Assembly (NCBI GenBank): GCA_950295325.1
Contig: OX485808.1
Coordinates: 11,098,501 to 11,162,500 of the forward strand
Length of the DNA: 64,000 nt
Reading direction: 5' to 3'
Origin: Polytrichum commune
Taxonomy: Eukaryota; Streptophyta; Polytrichopsida; Polytrichales; Polytrichaceae
Below the pieces are notes generated by a model that saw only the letters and a list, made by a program, of their open reading frames with translations, was not told the DNA's origin and did no database searches. Shown here piece after piece: positions 32,961 through 44,829 of this stretch (position 1 is the stretch's first letter; every line of letters starts with the position of its first letter). The translations under genes were made by a program, and so were the position numbers.

Positions 32961-32978
32961 TCCCCGGCAGCGGCGCCA
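32961..32978 (-). other. Primer binding site, tRNA-Asp-like
   Basis: On the minus strand TGGCGCCGCTGCCGGGGA lies three bases inside the 5' LTR. It is complementary to the 3' end expected of plant tRNA-Asp with CCA, the primer type reported for Athila-like and related Gypsy elements. One position differs from the form I remember (GCCGTTGCC), so the exact tRNA is inferred. Confidence 0.8.
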
Positions 32979-32981
32979 AAA

Positions 32982-34754
32982 TGTAGTAAGTTTTTGCTAT
33001 GTCTTTTAAAACCAAAAACCCAGGGAACTAAGGTCTCTAGGAAGACTGAGCTAGTGTCTATACGGGTTATTGTCACATTGGATTAAGGATTAAGTTAACA
33101 ACTTAGGACCATTCTTACTTTACTTCTTTATTATTCCACTTGATCATTCATTCTTAAGGTTCATTTGTGCCTTTTCCGTAGTGAGTGAGTCCGTCCTATA
33201 ATAAGGTAGTTTTTCTACGTCGCTATGGTTTTGACCTATGTCAGTCGTGAAGCTCAAAAGCTTGGCAAGTTGGCATGGCAATTAGTCAGGACGTCGTCCG
33301 GGGTAGCGTCTTTGAGTAACCACATCGTCTTGAGTATGCGGAAGATAAAACTTGCAAATTCCTTAATTAATTCCTTATTACCAACTTACCCGCCTCGTAC
33401 ATGTCTTCATGTGCCCAAGTCACCATCTTAGTCTTCAACCATCTGGTGACTCATCTCAACAGCCATTCACTTGTTAATACAAACATAATGCATTCACAGC
33501 TAGGCGATGTTCTTCCTTAAGGCTTTAGTCCTCTATAAACTAATCAATCAACATACAAAGGGTAAGGTCTTACTCCAGTAAGATATTCTTTCCTTCAGGG
33601 GAAGGTACCGCCTTGACAGCCTATAGCCTGCCTCTAGCCCTTCCATCTTTCATGCTGGCCCTTGCCTAGCTTTCCTCTTCTTTCCCTCTCTGACACACTG
33701 ACCAAAGACTGGAATTTTGGGGCACTCGCCCAGGCGATGGCCTCACTCTAGCCTCCCTGGCTTTCTCTCTTCCTAAGACTATTGCCCTTCTCGGCTGGCT
33801 ACTAAACAACCTCTTTAACTTCCCAGTCCTCTCTGTAGACCATGGCCATCATCTCTCTCTCGACTTGGCCTTTTGCCTGGTCCCACTAGTCTCGGCTACT
33901 AGCCTTTGGCTAGGACGATTGCCCTTCTTGCTTCTCGTCAAGCTTTGCCTAACTTGCCTTCTTCACGACAGGCTGTCTGTGTCCGTCAAATTCTCTCTCT
34001 CTCCCTCTCTCTCTGACCAGTTGCCTTGCCACTCTCTGGCCTTCTACTAGGCTATTGCCACATTTTGATTTTGCTCTCAGTCGCTTCTTGATTCTTCAGA
34101 CCATTGCCTCTCACTCTATAACTTCTCAACCTTTTCCACTTTTCTTTAATCACCCACACCGAATCAGTCTTGCCTTGCTCAATTACAAACCTCTTCTCAG
34201 CCTATTTGCCTGATTTTGACATTACAATGCTAAGTCAGATTACTTGCTCAAACTCACTTTCCAAATATCACTCACGACATTACACATCACTTACTTCAAC
34301 AATCCTCTTCACTCATAAGACAAACAATTACACATAATACTTCACTCATAATCATCTCCTAATCATCCCATTAACACAAAAGAGATAAGTCCACTTCAGG
34401 GTCCAATTGTCTCAGCCCTATAACTTCCTAACATTGTCATTCCAAGCTTCCTGCTTGTCCAAGACTATTGCCTGGCTCAATCACTGAGCTACAGACTTCT
34501 ACGCCTATTGCTAAACTACGGTGAGACTACGTCAGATTTTGCTGTTTGCAAATAGCCTACCTTCTTTCCTGTCAGCCTCCTCCTTAGTGCCGAGAGAGAC
34601 GACTAGGTGGTTAGCCGTCGTAACTAATTCTTGACGGAAATTGCCTGCATTCATCCCTCTGGATGGCTACTGACTGCCTATTGCCGGATGAAAGACGTTA
34701 AAATTCAAGATTTGTCCTTTATAGACGGGTAATGGCCAAAAAATCGGTACTACA
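32982..34754 (-). repeat. 5' LTR (relative to the element), 1773 bp
   Basis: Same length and apparently the same sequence as the copy at 20362-22134, with TG...CA-type ends. It should contain the promoter (minus strand). A TATA-like string (CTATAAAGGA in complement, about 34720) occurs only some 30 bases from its outer edge, which is too close for a normal U3, so I do not assign the promoter. Confidence 0.95.
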
Positions 34755-34965
34755 ATGCACCATGCTCATGCTCATGCTCATAAAAATTTGATAATGTAAA
34801 TATTGTGGGCCACACTATATGACATCATAGGTCCAAAAAGCAAGTGGTGTTGCCTCCTTTCAAAAAATTCTCACTATTGTAGGCAGATAGCCATTTTGGC
34901 ACTAATCATTTTTAAAACAGATGCCATGTTATTTGGAAAACATACTCAATTTTTGTTGAATTTAT

Positions 34966-35385
34966 TGGCTCTGTCTGTAGGACAGAGACCATGCATCAAC
35001 TTCTTCGTTTCAAGAGCAAATTTCCTAACCACTTTGTGTTCACACTTGGACGTTACTTGTTCTTGTTATTTTTGGTCCACTTTATGTAATGTGGATGTTA
35101 ACTATAGTTTATATATATATATATAAATGCTCCCTAAAATGCACTGAAAGAAATCAAGTTAACTATAGTTATTTCGGCAGTTCTTGATTATTTATTTTAA
35201 AAATTTTGGGTGATAAATGAGTAGCTTCAATCCTTGACCCGTATTTGAGAAGAAGGTGCACAAAATCCAAGAAAGGTTTGGTATAGTGAATAGCCATGGA
35301 TTGGCATGAGCAAAGTAATCAACTACAATTGTAGTCTTTCGTAGCAAAGGACAGAGCCTCACGGTTCTACCGTTTTCTTGTTAAA
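34966..35385 (+). repeat. Dispersed repeat, inverted partner of 12793-13205
   Basis: The plus strand here equals the minus strand at 12793-13205 apart from a few changes (for example ACACTTGGACG against ACATTTGGACG in complement). Homology ends abruptly at TTATTGGCTCTGTC on the left and TTTTCTTGT on the right. No coding sequence. Confidence 0.75.
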
Positions 35386-35559
35386 TCTACCTAAAAATTT
35401 GTCAAAATATTTAAATTTTCATTCTATACAAGATTACGCATTGTTAATAGTAGGATATTAGAGGGAGAAGGAGTTCACATTGTATTCAAGGTCACCCTAC
35501 CTCGTCACGAAGAATATGGGTTGAGATGAAATTGTTAGACTATGTACTAAGAACTTGGT

Positions 35560-36130
35560 CTATGTCCTTAACGAGTTTTTGGAACTCAGTTCCACATGTG
35601 GATGAACTTATTTATAATCGTGTCAAACTAAAAACAATTGGGAAATCAATCAAGCACCACCCCTGATAAAGATTTTGTGATTTTAAGATTTTGTGCAAAA
35701 GATTCGAACAAATTTCAACAAGCATTTTTAACAGGCCTTGGAAGAGAAAGAAGAACATTCTTTTTGGAGTTGTGCTCACTGAAAAAAAAACTATGACAAT
35801 TCACCTAGTACTACCTCCAACAAAAATTCTTCCACTCGAAGTTTATGCAAAAGATTATATTGAACAAATATCAACAATCTTTTCCAAAAGGTGTAGGTGA
35901 AGATAAAATGTATTATGAACGGATTTTTGGAGCTCGATTGTGAAACAATTATCTTTTCTTCTTCTTTTTTTAATTTGGGGGGGGGGGATTGTGTGTTCAA
36001 CTAAGAGAACTTAAACAATTGAACATAGTACCACCTCCAACAATAATCTTTTGGCTTGAAGTTGTTATATGAAAAATACAAACAAATACATACAAGAAGA
36101 CTACGAGGGTTTCAACTTTCAAGATCACAT
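35560..36130 (+). repeat. Satellite-like patch, about 175-bp units, degenerate
   Basis: The landmark TTTTTGGA(G/A)CTC-like block recurs at 35573, 35760 and 35921, and CACCTCCAACAA(A/T)AATCTT-like blocks recur in step. The same unit occurs at 39690-40190. A period of about 160-187 is typical of plant satellites, but here only about three worn units remain. A homopolymeric G run (about 35979-35988) interrupts it. Confidence 0.6.
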
Positions 36131-38227
36131 ATCCCACATGGATATATTTGCATGTGAGCACCCACTACCCATTGATTGAGTGGGGTAAACAAGTTGAGAT
36201 TGATATAAATTCAATAAGAACATGTTGGAATTATTATTATTAGTAATTCTTTTTCAAAGTGCAGGACCAACTTTTGGTAAATAAATTAAAGATGTGGCAC
36301 AAGGGTACGAGGTGGGCTATATGCCTACAAGAATTCTATCTTGCAGAGCTTCTTGTGCTCTTTCTAAAGACCCCCAATATCACCTCCTAACTCTTAGTCA
36401 TTTGGCGGCACTAACCATTCAAAGATCAACTGCATATACTTCTAGGAAACACCTTCTTTTTGCGTTTCTCCCTTGGTTCTTGAACTTGGGAAGTGAGTAT
36501 ATGCTCTTCATATTCACACTATCAATTTTTCTTCAAAAAGTACCTTACCCACACTTACGAGTGAAAGAATGAGAACATGGCGAGTGGTCAAAGTTTGATT
36601 GAAGTGTAGCTAGCACTGCATGTTATTTTCATGTGTGATGGTGTATATTGTGGGCTGCAATATAGGGGCACAAGGGTAGGTTGCATTATACATATGGTTG
36701 CATTATTTACCACAAATAGTATAGTAACATTGAACTTAGGTTAAAGATTGAAAACTTGAAAAGAGGAGGCTTCTCATTGGTGGGGGAGTCTCTAACTCAC
36801 GCATGTTTACTCATGTCCGCTTTGCATTTGAGCTATCAAATATGAGGGCTTTTATAGGGCGTACAATGTTTAGATGGTGCCTAACAAATCCCATGTGGGT
36901 AGACAAGTGCAAGCTCTTGGTCAAGAACCCTAAGCCACAATAAATGGTCTTATTAGTATGGATGGAAAATCAATGTGGGTCACACTAATTGTCTAGTCAG
37001 AGTGAAAAGAGCGTGGGAACAAATCTTGTGTCTTCCCTCAATCTTCTTAGAATTTCCCACCAACACCTTGAGTATTAGTTCAACATTAAAGAGTATCATA
37101 AATTGAAGTAGTCACACACGTCAATTTTTGAGGAAAACAATTGATGTGGCCCACTCTAATAGATGTACCTCATGGAGATCACCTAGGAAGGTCAAGAGTG
37201 TGAGCTCTCGTTGCGTCCCATCTCCCAAGCTCATGGGCTTTCAAGCATTCTTTGGCTTGCCATGAATTCTCCTTTGTTTAGTACCATTCCCCCCTTGATG
37301 TCTCACTTTGAGTATGACCACTTCAAACTTGCTCAAACCAAGTTGATAGCACAAGGATTGCCCTGAAGCTTTGAAAGTTTGAGCTTTGGACAAAAACTTG
37401 TAACATGTTAATATCAAACTCATGAATAATTGCAAGTTCGAGCTCTAGTGTGATGGGGACCTCCACAGTGGCCACAAGGATTTAAGGGAATTGGGGACGC
37501 TTATGCTTGTGGAAGAAGAAGAACTCCAGTCTCCGGAGGAGGCCAGAGTGACTAGAGTGTCTGTTCGTAGAACATCCTTAGCCACGCCCTAGGGCAATGG
37601 TGTCATGAAGATTATGGGCTTATGCTTGTGGATATGCCATGAAGATTAAGCACAAGGTGAACACATCCCAAATGACTATTTTTTGTTGTTAGCCACAATT
37701 CTCAACTTGGTTGTTAGAATTACAAATTGTCTCGGATATGAGAATGCAACTTCAATGTGATACGAGATATTAGTAGAAACACTCTATGGAAATATATGAC
37801 CTTCCATGTTGTTGTAATGTTAACATATCGGAGTCATAAAACGACCATGTAGACCCCTAATTTAACCTAGAATGACTAACACATTTTGCATGTGTAGTCC
37901 ATTAATCTCTTTTAAACACATATCTTTTTGAAATCCGTTCTTAGATCCACACATATCCACTCCCCACTTAAACATCGGTGCCCGATCAAGATAAGTGTTG
38001 AATTAGGCACGGTTACCTTAACTAGGTTTTAATATGTGCACGAGTGTGACCATATATATATGCAACTATTCAAACATAGAAGTGCAATTTCAAACAAGGT
38101 CAAAGCTTCGTGAATCATATGTGAGTGTTTAAAGCTGATAAGTTATATCGCACGCAAACAACAGATGTTGATGTACCAAGGCAAGGCAGGTGGTCTAATG
38201 GGCATTGAATATAGGTGAGACTCAAAT
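36131..38227. other. No supported gene
   Basis: Intergenic. Short frames at 36294-36572 (plus) and 37241-37435 (minus) show no domain. Around 37440-37640 the sequence is less AT-rich but is still broken by stops in all frames I examined. Confidence 0.4.
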
Positions 38228-38580
38228 TACACTCTAAACTCTGTAATATCAACCTCCTTAATGTCACTCCTTCTTGTATATCCCAAAATTATAGGGTACA
38301 CATTTTCTTTAAATCTCTCTCCTTGTTGTCACATTTACCTCCCATATATCATGTGTCTAGACATTAAAATAAACCACCAAAGGATTTAAACCACACGCTT
38401 GCACACATCACGTTATTATCATTGTAATTCTTGTCATTATTTCAATGTTGACTTTGTGTTAGTTCATAATGTCACATGCTACACTAGTTCTTTTGTATCA
38501 TGCATGTTTGTCAACAACACTACATAACTCCTTAATATCACGTGCACTTTGGTTCCCACGAGTGTAATATTAAGAGTGTA
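38228..38580. mobile_element. Family E TIR element, 353 bp
   Basis: The left end TACACTCTAAACTCTGTAAT and the complement of the right end (TACACTCTTAATATTACAC) are inverted. Interior blocks (TAATGTCACTCC, CACATGCTACACTA, TTTCAATGTTGACTT) recur, some in reverse, at 49239-50643 and 53724-54034. Non-coding. Confidence 0.6.
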
Positions 38581-38639
38581 CTTTGAGTTCAGTAGAAGAA
38601 CATCGTAATATAACCTAATAAAATTATTTTTTAATTTTT

Positions 38640-39290
38640 GGCACAAATTGAAAGTGAATTCAATTGCAAAAGGAAAAGTACAACCACCTCAAGGGAAATA
38701 AAGAAAATGAGGGGACTTAAAAAAGAAATGCCCATCTGGGGTCTAACTTTCCAAGTAATAATAAGACCTTTGACACACCAAACAATGGCAAATTCATTAA
38801 GAACATCACCATAAGTACCAACAAGTGCTTTTTCCAAATCTGTGAGAGTCTATTGCCACTCAAATAAGGAATCCCACAAAATTTGGTGAGCTTTCTCCAC
38901 CGGCCATTGAAAAGCATTAAAAACCCAATCATTCCCTTGATGCCAAATAAACCACAGAGGACCATTCCTCCAGAAGAACCGATGCGACTAAAACATTTCA
39001 ATGATTTGCTAAGAGGTTGATCAAGGAGGCACCGTGTCATTGAAAAATATTTTCAAGTGCCAAGGTTACCTCTTTTAGCAAAGAGTTGCCAAATGATGTT
39101 AGCCGCATAGCGCCACACTTGTTCAGCCAAAGGGCAATCGAGGAATTTTGTGGTCCACCGACTCCACAACTAGTGAGCCACAGTGGGGGCAACTCTTATC
39201 AACCTTTGCCAAGATTCGTCCACGCCATCCCTTCACCGCTACTGCCTTGTGAATGAATGTAACCTAATCATTTCACTATATGGTATTATT
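38640..39290 (-). pseudogene. LINE-type reverse transcriptase tail (zf-RVT), decayed
   Basis: Read on the minus strand from about 39290, the DNA gives WRGRILAKVDKSCPHCG then VESVDH, DCPLAEQVWRYAANIIW and, after frame changes, an FWRNGPLW/FIWHQGNDWVFN-type stretch. This is the zinc-binding region that follows the reverse transcriptase in plant LINE ORF2 proteins (CPxCG, then VDH, then CPLA..VW). Several frameshifts and stops are present, and the RT core itself is absent, so this is a 3' fragment. No poly-A tail is obvious at the left end. Confidence 0.7.
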
Positions 39291-39457
39291 GTGGGTGGCT
39301 TTATGGTCCGTCAATAAAGTGCCCGAAACACAACCAATAATATTTTGCAACTCTTGTGTGAACAAAGTCATCCGTAAAGTCCCTCAGAGAGAGACGAAAC
39401 CATGGGTTTGGTCTTCTTTGAGAAAACTTTATGTTTGAAGCTCATCAACTCATCATG

Positions 39458-40403
39458 TACCGTACATTAAGGGCAGCTTCGGCACAACATATTCTAAAAA
39501 TAGACGCCGAAAATTTTGGAAATTTATTGGCATTTTTTGCCGAATATAAAATTAATTATTTTTCAAAATTGCCGAAAAGTAAGAAATTTTTACTTCTCAC
39601 TAGAGTTTTACTTACAGTGGAAGCATATGTGAATTTTGAAAGAGAGAAGGTGCTCCTTTTGTAATCAAGTGCACTTACATTAGTCCACAAAGAATATGGG
39701 TTAAGAAGTAGCAAGACTCTAGGTGAGGCTTTTCAAATGTGTTGTACACAAATTTTTGGAGTCCAATTGAGCATAGAAGATGAAGTTTTATAGAATTTTG
39801 TCCAACTAACAAAAGTTGAGAAATCAATCCTTCTTCCACCTCCAATAAGTTTTGTGTCAAAATAAGTCTATGCAAAAGATATGGACAAAACATTGCAGCC
39901 ATGTAAAGATCAAAAAATTAAAATGCGTTCATAACAGTTTTTCGGAGCTCATTTGTGCATAGAAGATCAACTTTTTTGGAAGTTTGTTTGTCTAAGAAAA
40001 GTTTACAAATCAAGTAATCTTCTTTCACCTCCAACAAATTTTATGTCATTTGAAGACTCTATGCAAATGTTATGCGAGTTATAAAAATGAAGTCTAACTT
40101 GGTGCTTCACCTCAAAGTTTACATATCCCATATGCATTGTTGAACACAACTCCACTCTACTTGCATAAAGCGCAAAGCATTCTCTACTCTTCACTCACAT
40201 CTTACTTGTCATTCAATGCAAGAGAGATGTACAAGATATAAGCTTAAATAGAAAATTAAAAATGAATTTAAGCTGAATTTTAAAAATTAAAAGAGAAAAT
40301 TGCCAAAAATATGAATATACTATTTCTAGGTGCCAAACACTATTTTTTTACTTTTAATAATTATTTGGCAAGAGAGCGCCAAAGCTGCCCTTAACGTACG
40401 GTA
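39458..40403. mobile_element. TIR element of 946 bp carrying satellite units
   Basis: TACCGTACATTAAGGGCAGC at the left pairs with the complement of the right end (TACCGTACGTTAAGGGCAGC), one mismatch in 20, and pairing continues for a few bases (TTYGGC). A TTAA precedes GGGCAG on the left and follows CTGCCC on the right, but the bases outside TTAA are themselves inverted, so the border could be at TTAA or outside it. The inside is mostly the roughly 184-bp satellite-like unit (39690-40190). No transposase. Confidence 0.65.
39690..40190 (+). repeat. Second patch of the satellite-like unit
   Basis: Blocks TTTTTGGAGTCCAATTGAGC (39755) and TTTTTCGGAGCTCATTTGTG (39939) are 184 bases apart, each followed by GATGAAG or GATCAAC, a CACCTCCAA(T/C)AA block and a CTATGCAAA block. 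These match 35560-36130. It sits inside the TIR element at 39458-40403. Confidence 0.6.
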
Positions 40404-40404
40404 T

Positions 40405-40690
40405 TGGAGCCTATTTTCAAAGCTCGGTAAAACTTTTGGGACCACATCTTTCCACCTCTCAAACTTTGAGAGAATTAGAGGATTTAAAATAAGTTCTGTA
40501 AATGGGACCCGCCGGTCTTAAATCCCAGATTGGCCTACACAAAGGCTAGCTCAGCCCACCCATGCTAGTCACACAAGCTAGAAAACCATTCTTTAATAGA
40601 CTGACACCACTTTTGTGTATGATGATTTAAGCACTAAGAAAATGTGGGTGACTTTGTGTTAGTTCATAAACTTAGGGTTGGGGACTACAG
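40405..40690 (+). repeat. Dispersed repeat F, inverted partner of 50760-51045
   Basis: The plus strand here corresponds to the minus strand at 50760-51045: shared blocks include AACTTTTGG, ACTTTGAGAGA, GGCTAGCTC or its complement, GTGACTTTGTGTTAGT and CTTAGGGTT. The sequence is diverged, with no coding sequence. Confidence 0.6.
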
Positions 40691-41379
40691 TCGCTACACC
40701 TATGATTACATTTGCTCTCCCCTACAAATAACTCTATTACTTCATCCAAGTCAAAATGCAAGAAGAATTTGGAATAGTTATATTCATTATAATCCTAATC
40801 ACTATGATTACTCACTTGATGAGTTATGTTCATGGGCCCCACAATAAATTCGAGAACATAGCCTTTGGCTGCTAGAATTGTAGTGCTTCAGATTGACTAT
40901 GAAGGCAGGGCAATTGAACACAACTCGTCAACTTGGTAATGTTACGGCGGGTAATTTTATGATGCATATATATTTTTTTTGATTTACTATCTCAAGCACA
41001 TGCAAGTTCATTAAATCAAGGAAAATTTTAAGGCACACCTGGATGCATGATTTGATTATACTGATTTTTTTGACATAGATTTTTTCTTTTTGTCTTTTTT
41101 CTTTCAAAACTTCTATCCAAAACAAAGAGAGTTAAATGTAGAGTTAACTTACACTGATGTAGGTTAATAGGTAACGTTCAAAATTCTGCAGATCGTGTGG
41201 ATGACATACAAATTCAACATAACATTGTTAAAATTGATGACTAACTACAATTTCTCATGTTATTAAGTGAATAATCCAAACACCGTTTTATTAATAACAT
41301 ACAGTGGGAAATAAACAAATATCTTCATTGATATTAGAGCACCAAATAAACTATGGAACATTGGAATTGGTATAATAGA

Positions 41380-41705
41380 CCCAGGGCTAGATCACATCTT
41401 CATTCATCTCCCACGCCTCCTTCATTGCCTAGTCTTCCTGCCCGTACCTATGTGGGAACTCTTCCTTCTTGGGAATCAATGTGACAATATCCGGTCAAAA
41501 TTACAAATATTCAAGGTGATATCACTTTCATTATCCCCAAATTAATCGATGGAGGTCCTTCACATGCCAAAGGAGATTAATGACTTAAGTGACCGGGTAT
41601 TGTCACATTGGTTCCCATGCAGGTGTGGGTAGGAAGACCAGACAATGAAGGAGGCGTGGGAAGGGTGGGACCCAGTTGAATGAAGATATGATCTAGCCCG
41701 GGGCG
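41380..41705. mobile_element. Long foldback element, arms about 140 bp
   Basis: From CCAGGGCTAGATCACATCTT inward, the left half (CACGCCTCCTTCATTG, AGTCTTCCTGCCC, AATGTGACAATATCCGGTCA) is mirrored by the right half (TGACCGGGTATTGTCACATT, GGAAGACCAGACAATGAAGG, GATATGATCTAGCCCGGG). The unpaired centre is only about 50 bases. I see no clear target duplication. Such a structure can yield double-stranded RNA. Confidence 0.75.
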
Positions 41706-42045
41706 TGTAATAGTACTTAGAAATTGTGCAGTTAGATTTTGCAAGTTTTAATGTCGGTCAACTATAAAATAAAGGGTCAAAGAAGGCCTTATTTTGGAAG
41801 TCTTATTAACAATGATCAGGGAGATTTTTGAACATAATCAGTCAAAATCCTACTCTAAATAGCCCAGTGAGTTTCCTTGAAGTCTTAAATTTGAACCGAT
41901 TATTTTTCAAACACAACCAGTTCGACTGTTGCTAGTGGTCGGTTCTCCCCATTTATTGCTTCCAAAAGTTATGGAAGGGTGGAGGCAAGTCCTTCACAAT
42001 GAAGGTCGAGTGAAAGAATGCCTTGACCATAATCATGTAATTTAT

Positions 42046-42692
42046 CTATCGTAGACATGCTACTAACCGTGCATATTTGAGTTTCAAATGGTTTTCCACA
42101 AGGTGGGTTAAACCTTTTAAATTTTTTTTAAAATTTTGTAATTAGTAAATGAGATGAGAGTATTGTGGTAAAATGAAATGACAATTGTATTTGAAAAGTT
42201 GTAACCTTTCTACAATCAAGTTCACAACTATATGCATCAATGTGTGATCAATGTGCCATTCACTAACCGTGCATGTTAGGTTTCACTAAAGGAGCTACAA
42301 ATGTTGCCCTCTTCTTTGTAGGCATAGGAAATTGATGAGGTTTTGATATTGTCCTTTTGACTTGTGTAGCCATTTTCTTCTCAAGTTGTTGTTGAAATTT
42401 TTGCTTCTTTTTTGGCCCTGGCAAGGTCTGCTCTTTTCATCTTCATCAAATTGCTACATCTACACCTTGCTATGTGATTCAACTGAAGGAAACTCCATGA
42501 TGAGTGTGAGTTGACAGTGATGTTTTAGGTCATTGGCGTGGTCATGATTGAGTTTGAGAGACATCGGACGGTTGAGATTGCATGTGATATAATTTGACGG
42601 CCGAGATTATAAGTACACGGTAAGTGGCATGGTAGAGTATCGTGACATGCACGGTAAGTGGTGCTGCACGGTTAGTAGCATGTCTACGATAG
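42046..42692. mobile_element. TIR element of 647 bp
   Basis: A perfect 28-bp inverted repeat bounds it, beginning CTATCGTAGACATGCTACTA. The motif ACTAACCGTGCA recurs inside (about 42264), and TGCACGGTAAGT occurs near the right end, so the subterminal region is repetitive. No target duplication was found and no transposase is present. Confidence 0.65.
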
Positions 42693-44829
42693 TCATTCTA
42701 GCTCTTTATCACACTGCAAATGCTATATTTACATCATTTTTTCGTGTAGAAATGGTGGGCCTAATTTGGTGATTTTCGGATCCAAACTTATAAGAGTCTA
42801 CGATGATCATCCCAATTATCGAGGGAGGGCTAATAGTACATGTGGGAAAATAGTGAAGGTGATACTAAATTTCTTTATGCTATGAAATTAATGCCACTAA
42901 AAAAATTTAGGAAGCATTGTTCATCTCAATATTGTTCACTAAAAACACTACCATAGCAACACTATTTATTGAAAGTACCAACATTATTCATCATGTCACT
43001 ATTCATTGACAAGCATGTGTTTGCATATAAATTTTGTATCACTCTACAAGCACTTTAGAACATGCACATATTTCTTTGAAATGTATGGTAAATGAGTATG
43101 TATTCATGAATTCAGTATCACTCAATAAAAAATTTAGCCCTCGCCGATTTCGAGACTTGACAAAATAGTACCACACACACTAATTGGGAGAATCAATGTA
43201 GTAGAATTTCCACATATGTGTACAAGTACGGTCAAGTGAACAACTCTTCATCCTTGCCTAATGTTAAGTGAAAGTGATTCAATTTTATGTACTAACTTTG
43301 AAATTTGTGAAGAAACAAATCATAGACATTTTGAAAACATATTGATCTACAAAGTTACAACCACTAGAAAAATACAAGTTATAGGTTCTCAATCACATTG
43401 AAAAGTACTCTCAATTATTCAGACCTTGTTGCCCCCCCCCCCCACCAACCCAAAAACAATTTCGGGAATATTTTGTGGAATAATGTCAGTCCCACATAAC
43501 ATTGTTATGGATTTGAAAAATGTTATGGATGTTCATACACTTTAACAAATGAAGTAAACAAATTCATGTATGTGTCTTTGTGCAGGCTTGAAGACCCATC
43601 TATGAAATTGATATTAAAGTCCGGGAATCCAAAAGGCCCTATGAATAGGGCTAATGTTTTTGAGACTTGAAAAACAACTAAAGGTTGCATGCTCTTATAT
43701 CTACACTAGTATGTGCAAATCACACAAACTTATAACTTTCTTTATCAATTTGTATAGCAAAGATAATAATAAAAAATTACATCATTTGTTATTTCGATAT
43801 TGACAAATATTCAAAAGAGCTTGGAATGTCAGTAAATTAGCATGGGCAACCTAATTGCACATAGTAGTGTACTAGAAGTGTTGAAAGTTTTTTATTCAAC
43901 TTTTGTAAAGGATCATAGCTTTTAAAAAAATGATGTGAAATAAAAGCATACAAGGGTCATTTTGCAACAATATCAATACTCATACTATCAACACTCTATA
44001 TAGCACTATCCATCCCCAACTTGAAAAATAACTTACATGTGAAGAGACTCTTCATTCAAACTTGCTACCGCATGAGCTCACATTTATGTACATTTGATTA
44101 TAGTAATAATACGTACTTCAAGGTCTAGAGCCTTCAATATGGTGTATATATAATAAAGTCATCCATCGGGTTCAAGGGGAAACACAATGACAGATAGTAA
44201 TTTAAGACAATTTGACCTTAAAAATGGCATTAGAAACCTCAAATTTAATCTAGTGAGATCAAATCGGCCCTTGACCTCTTGGGGGACGAGTTTATGTAAG
44301 CACCATAAATTTCCAAGTTCTAAAACCTTCAGTCATGGTAGTGCAAGACAATACTAGTTGGGAGGGCTAGGGATTCATGGTGTCTAGGTGAATTCTTCCA
44401 TTGCAAAGGTGAAAACGCATTGAATTATATTATAACTTTAAATGATCATTTCTAGATGATTTGATTTTGGAAATAGAGTTGGAAACTCCGAATTTGTTTA
44501 GTGGTGCTGAATTGGAATGAAGTGGTCCTCAATTTTGTAAGGGATATTTTACTGGAGCTCGTAGTTAAAAACCTACCTCTATAATATGACTATGACATTG
44601 TTAACATGCCAATCTTGGACCCCCCCAAATTGTCATATTATAGAGGTAATATGCATATATGGTAGGTCTCACACATGTATAAGTGAATACTAAATTTATG
44701 TAACTTTTTAGATACGAAATGTGGATAAAAGATAAATTTTAATGCAAAAATGATGCTAAAACATGGGAACTAAGGGAACTAGGTTCTCTATCTCAAAATC
44801 TAGTCCCTCGATGACTTTGCTAATGAGGA
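42693..44829. other. No supported gene
   Basis: AT-rich intergenic DNA. It includes a poly-C run at about 43433-43442 and a short hairpin at 44575-44665 (TACCTCTATAATATGAC against GTCATATTATAGAGGT), which is probably a small MITE remnant. Confidence 0.45.

Larger units (their letters stand above)
20362..34754 (-). mobile_element. Complete Ty3/Gypsy LTR retrotransposon, 14,393 bp
   Basis: Two 1773-bp direct LTRs bound the element, and the five bases ATGCA flank both ends (20357-20361 and 34755-34759), so it is a bona fide insertion. Transcription and all genes are on the minus strand. In that sense the order is 5' LTR, primer site, broken ORF, gag-protease-RT-RNase H-integrase, spacer, a 962-codon extra ORF, polypurine tract, 3' LTR. 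Integrase lies after RT, which defines Ty3/Gypsy, and I see no chromodomain. A tRNA-Asp-like primer site together with extra ORFs points to the non-chromoviral plant group (Athila/Tat and relatives). Intact gag-pol and apparently identical LTRs indicate a very recent insertion. Confidence 0.95.

Noticed and set aside
42046-42692. Assigning this element to Mutator or hAT
   Set aside because: The 28-bp TIR is perfect, but no 8- or 9-bp flanking duplication could be found.
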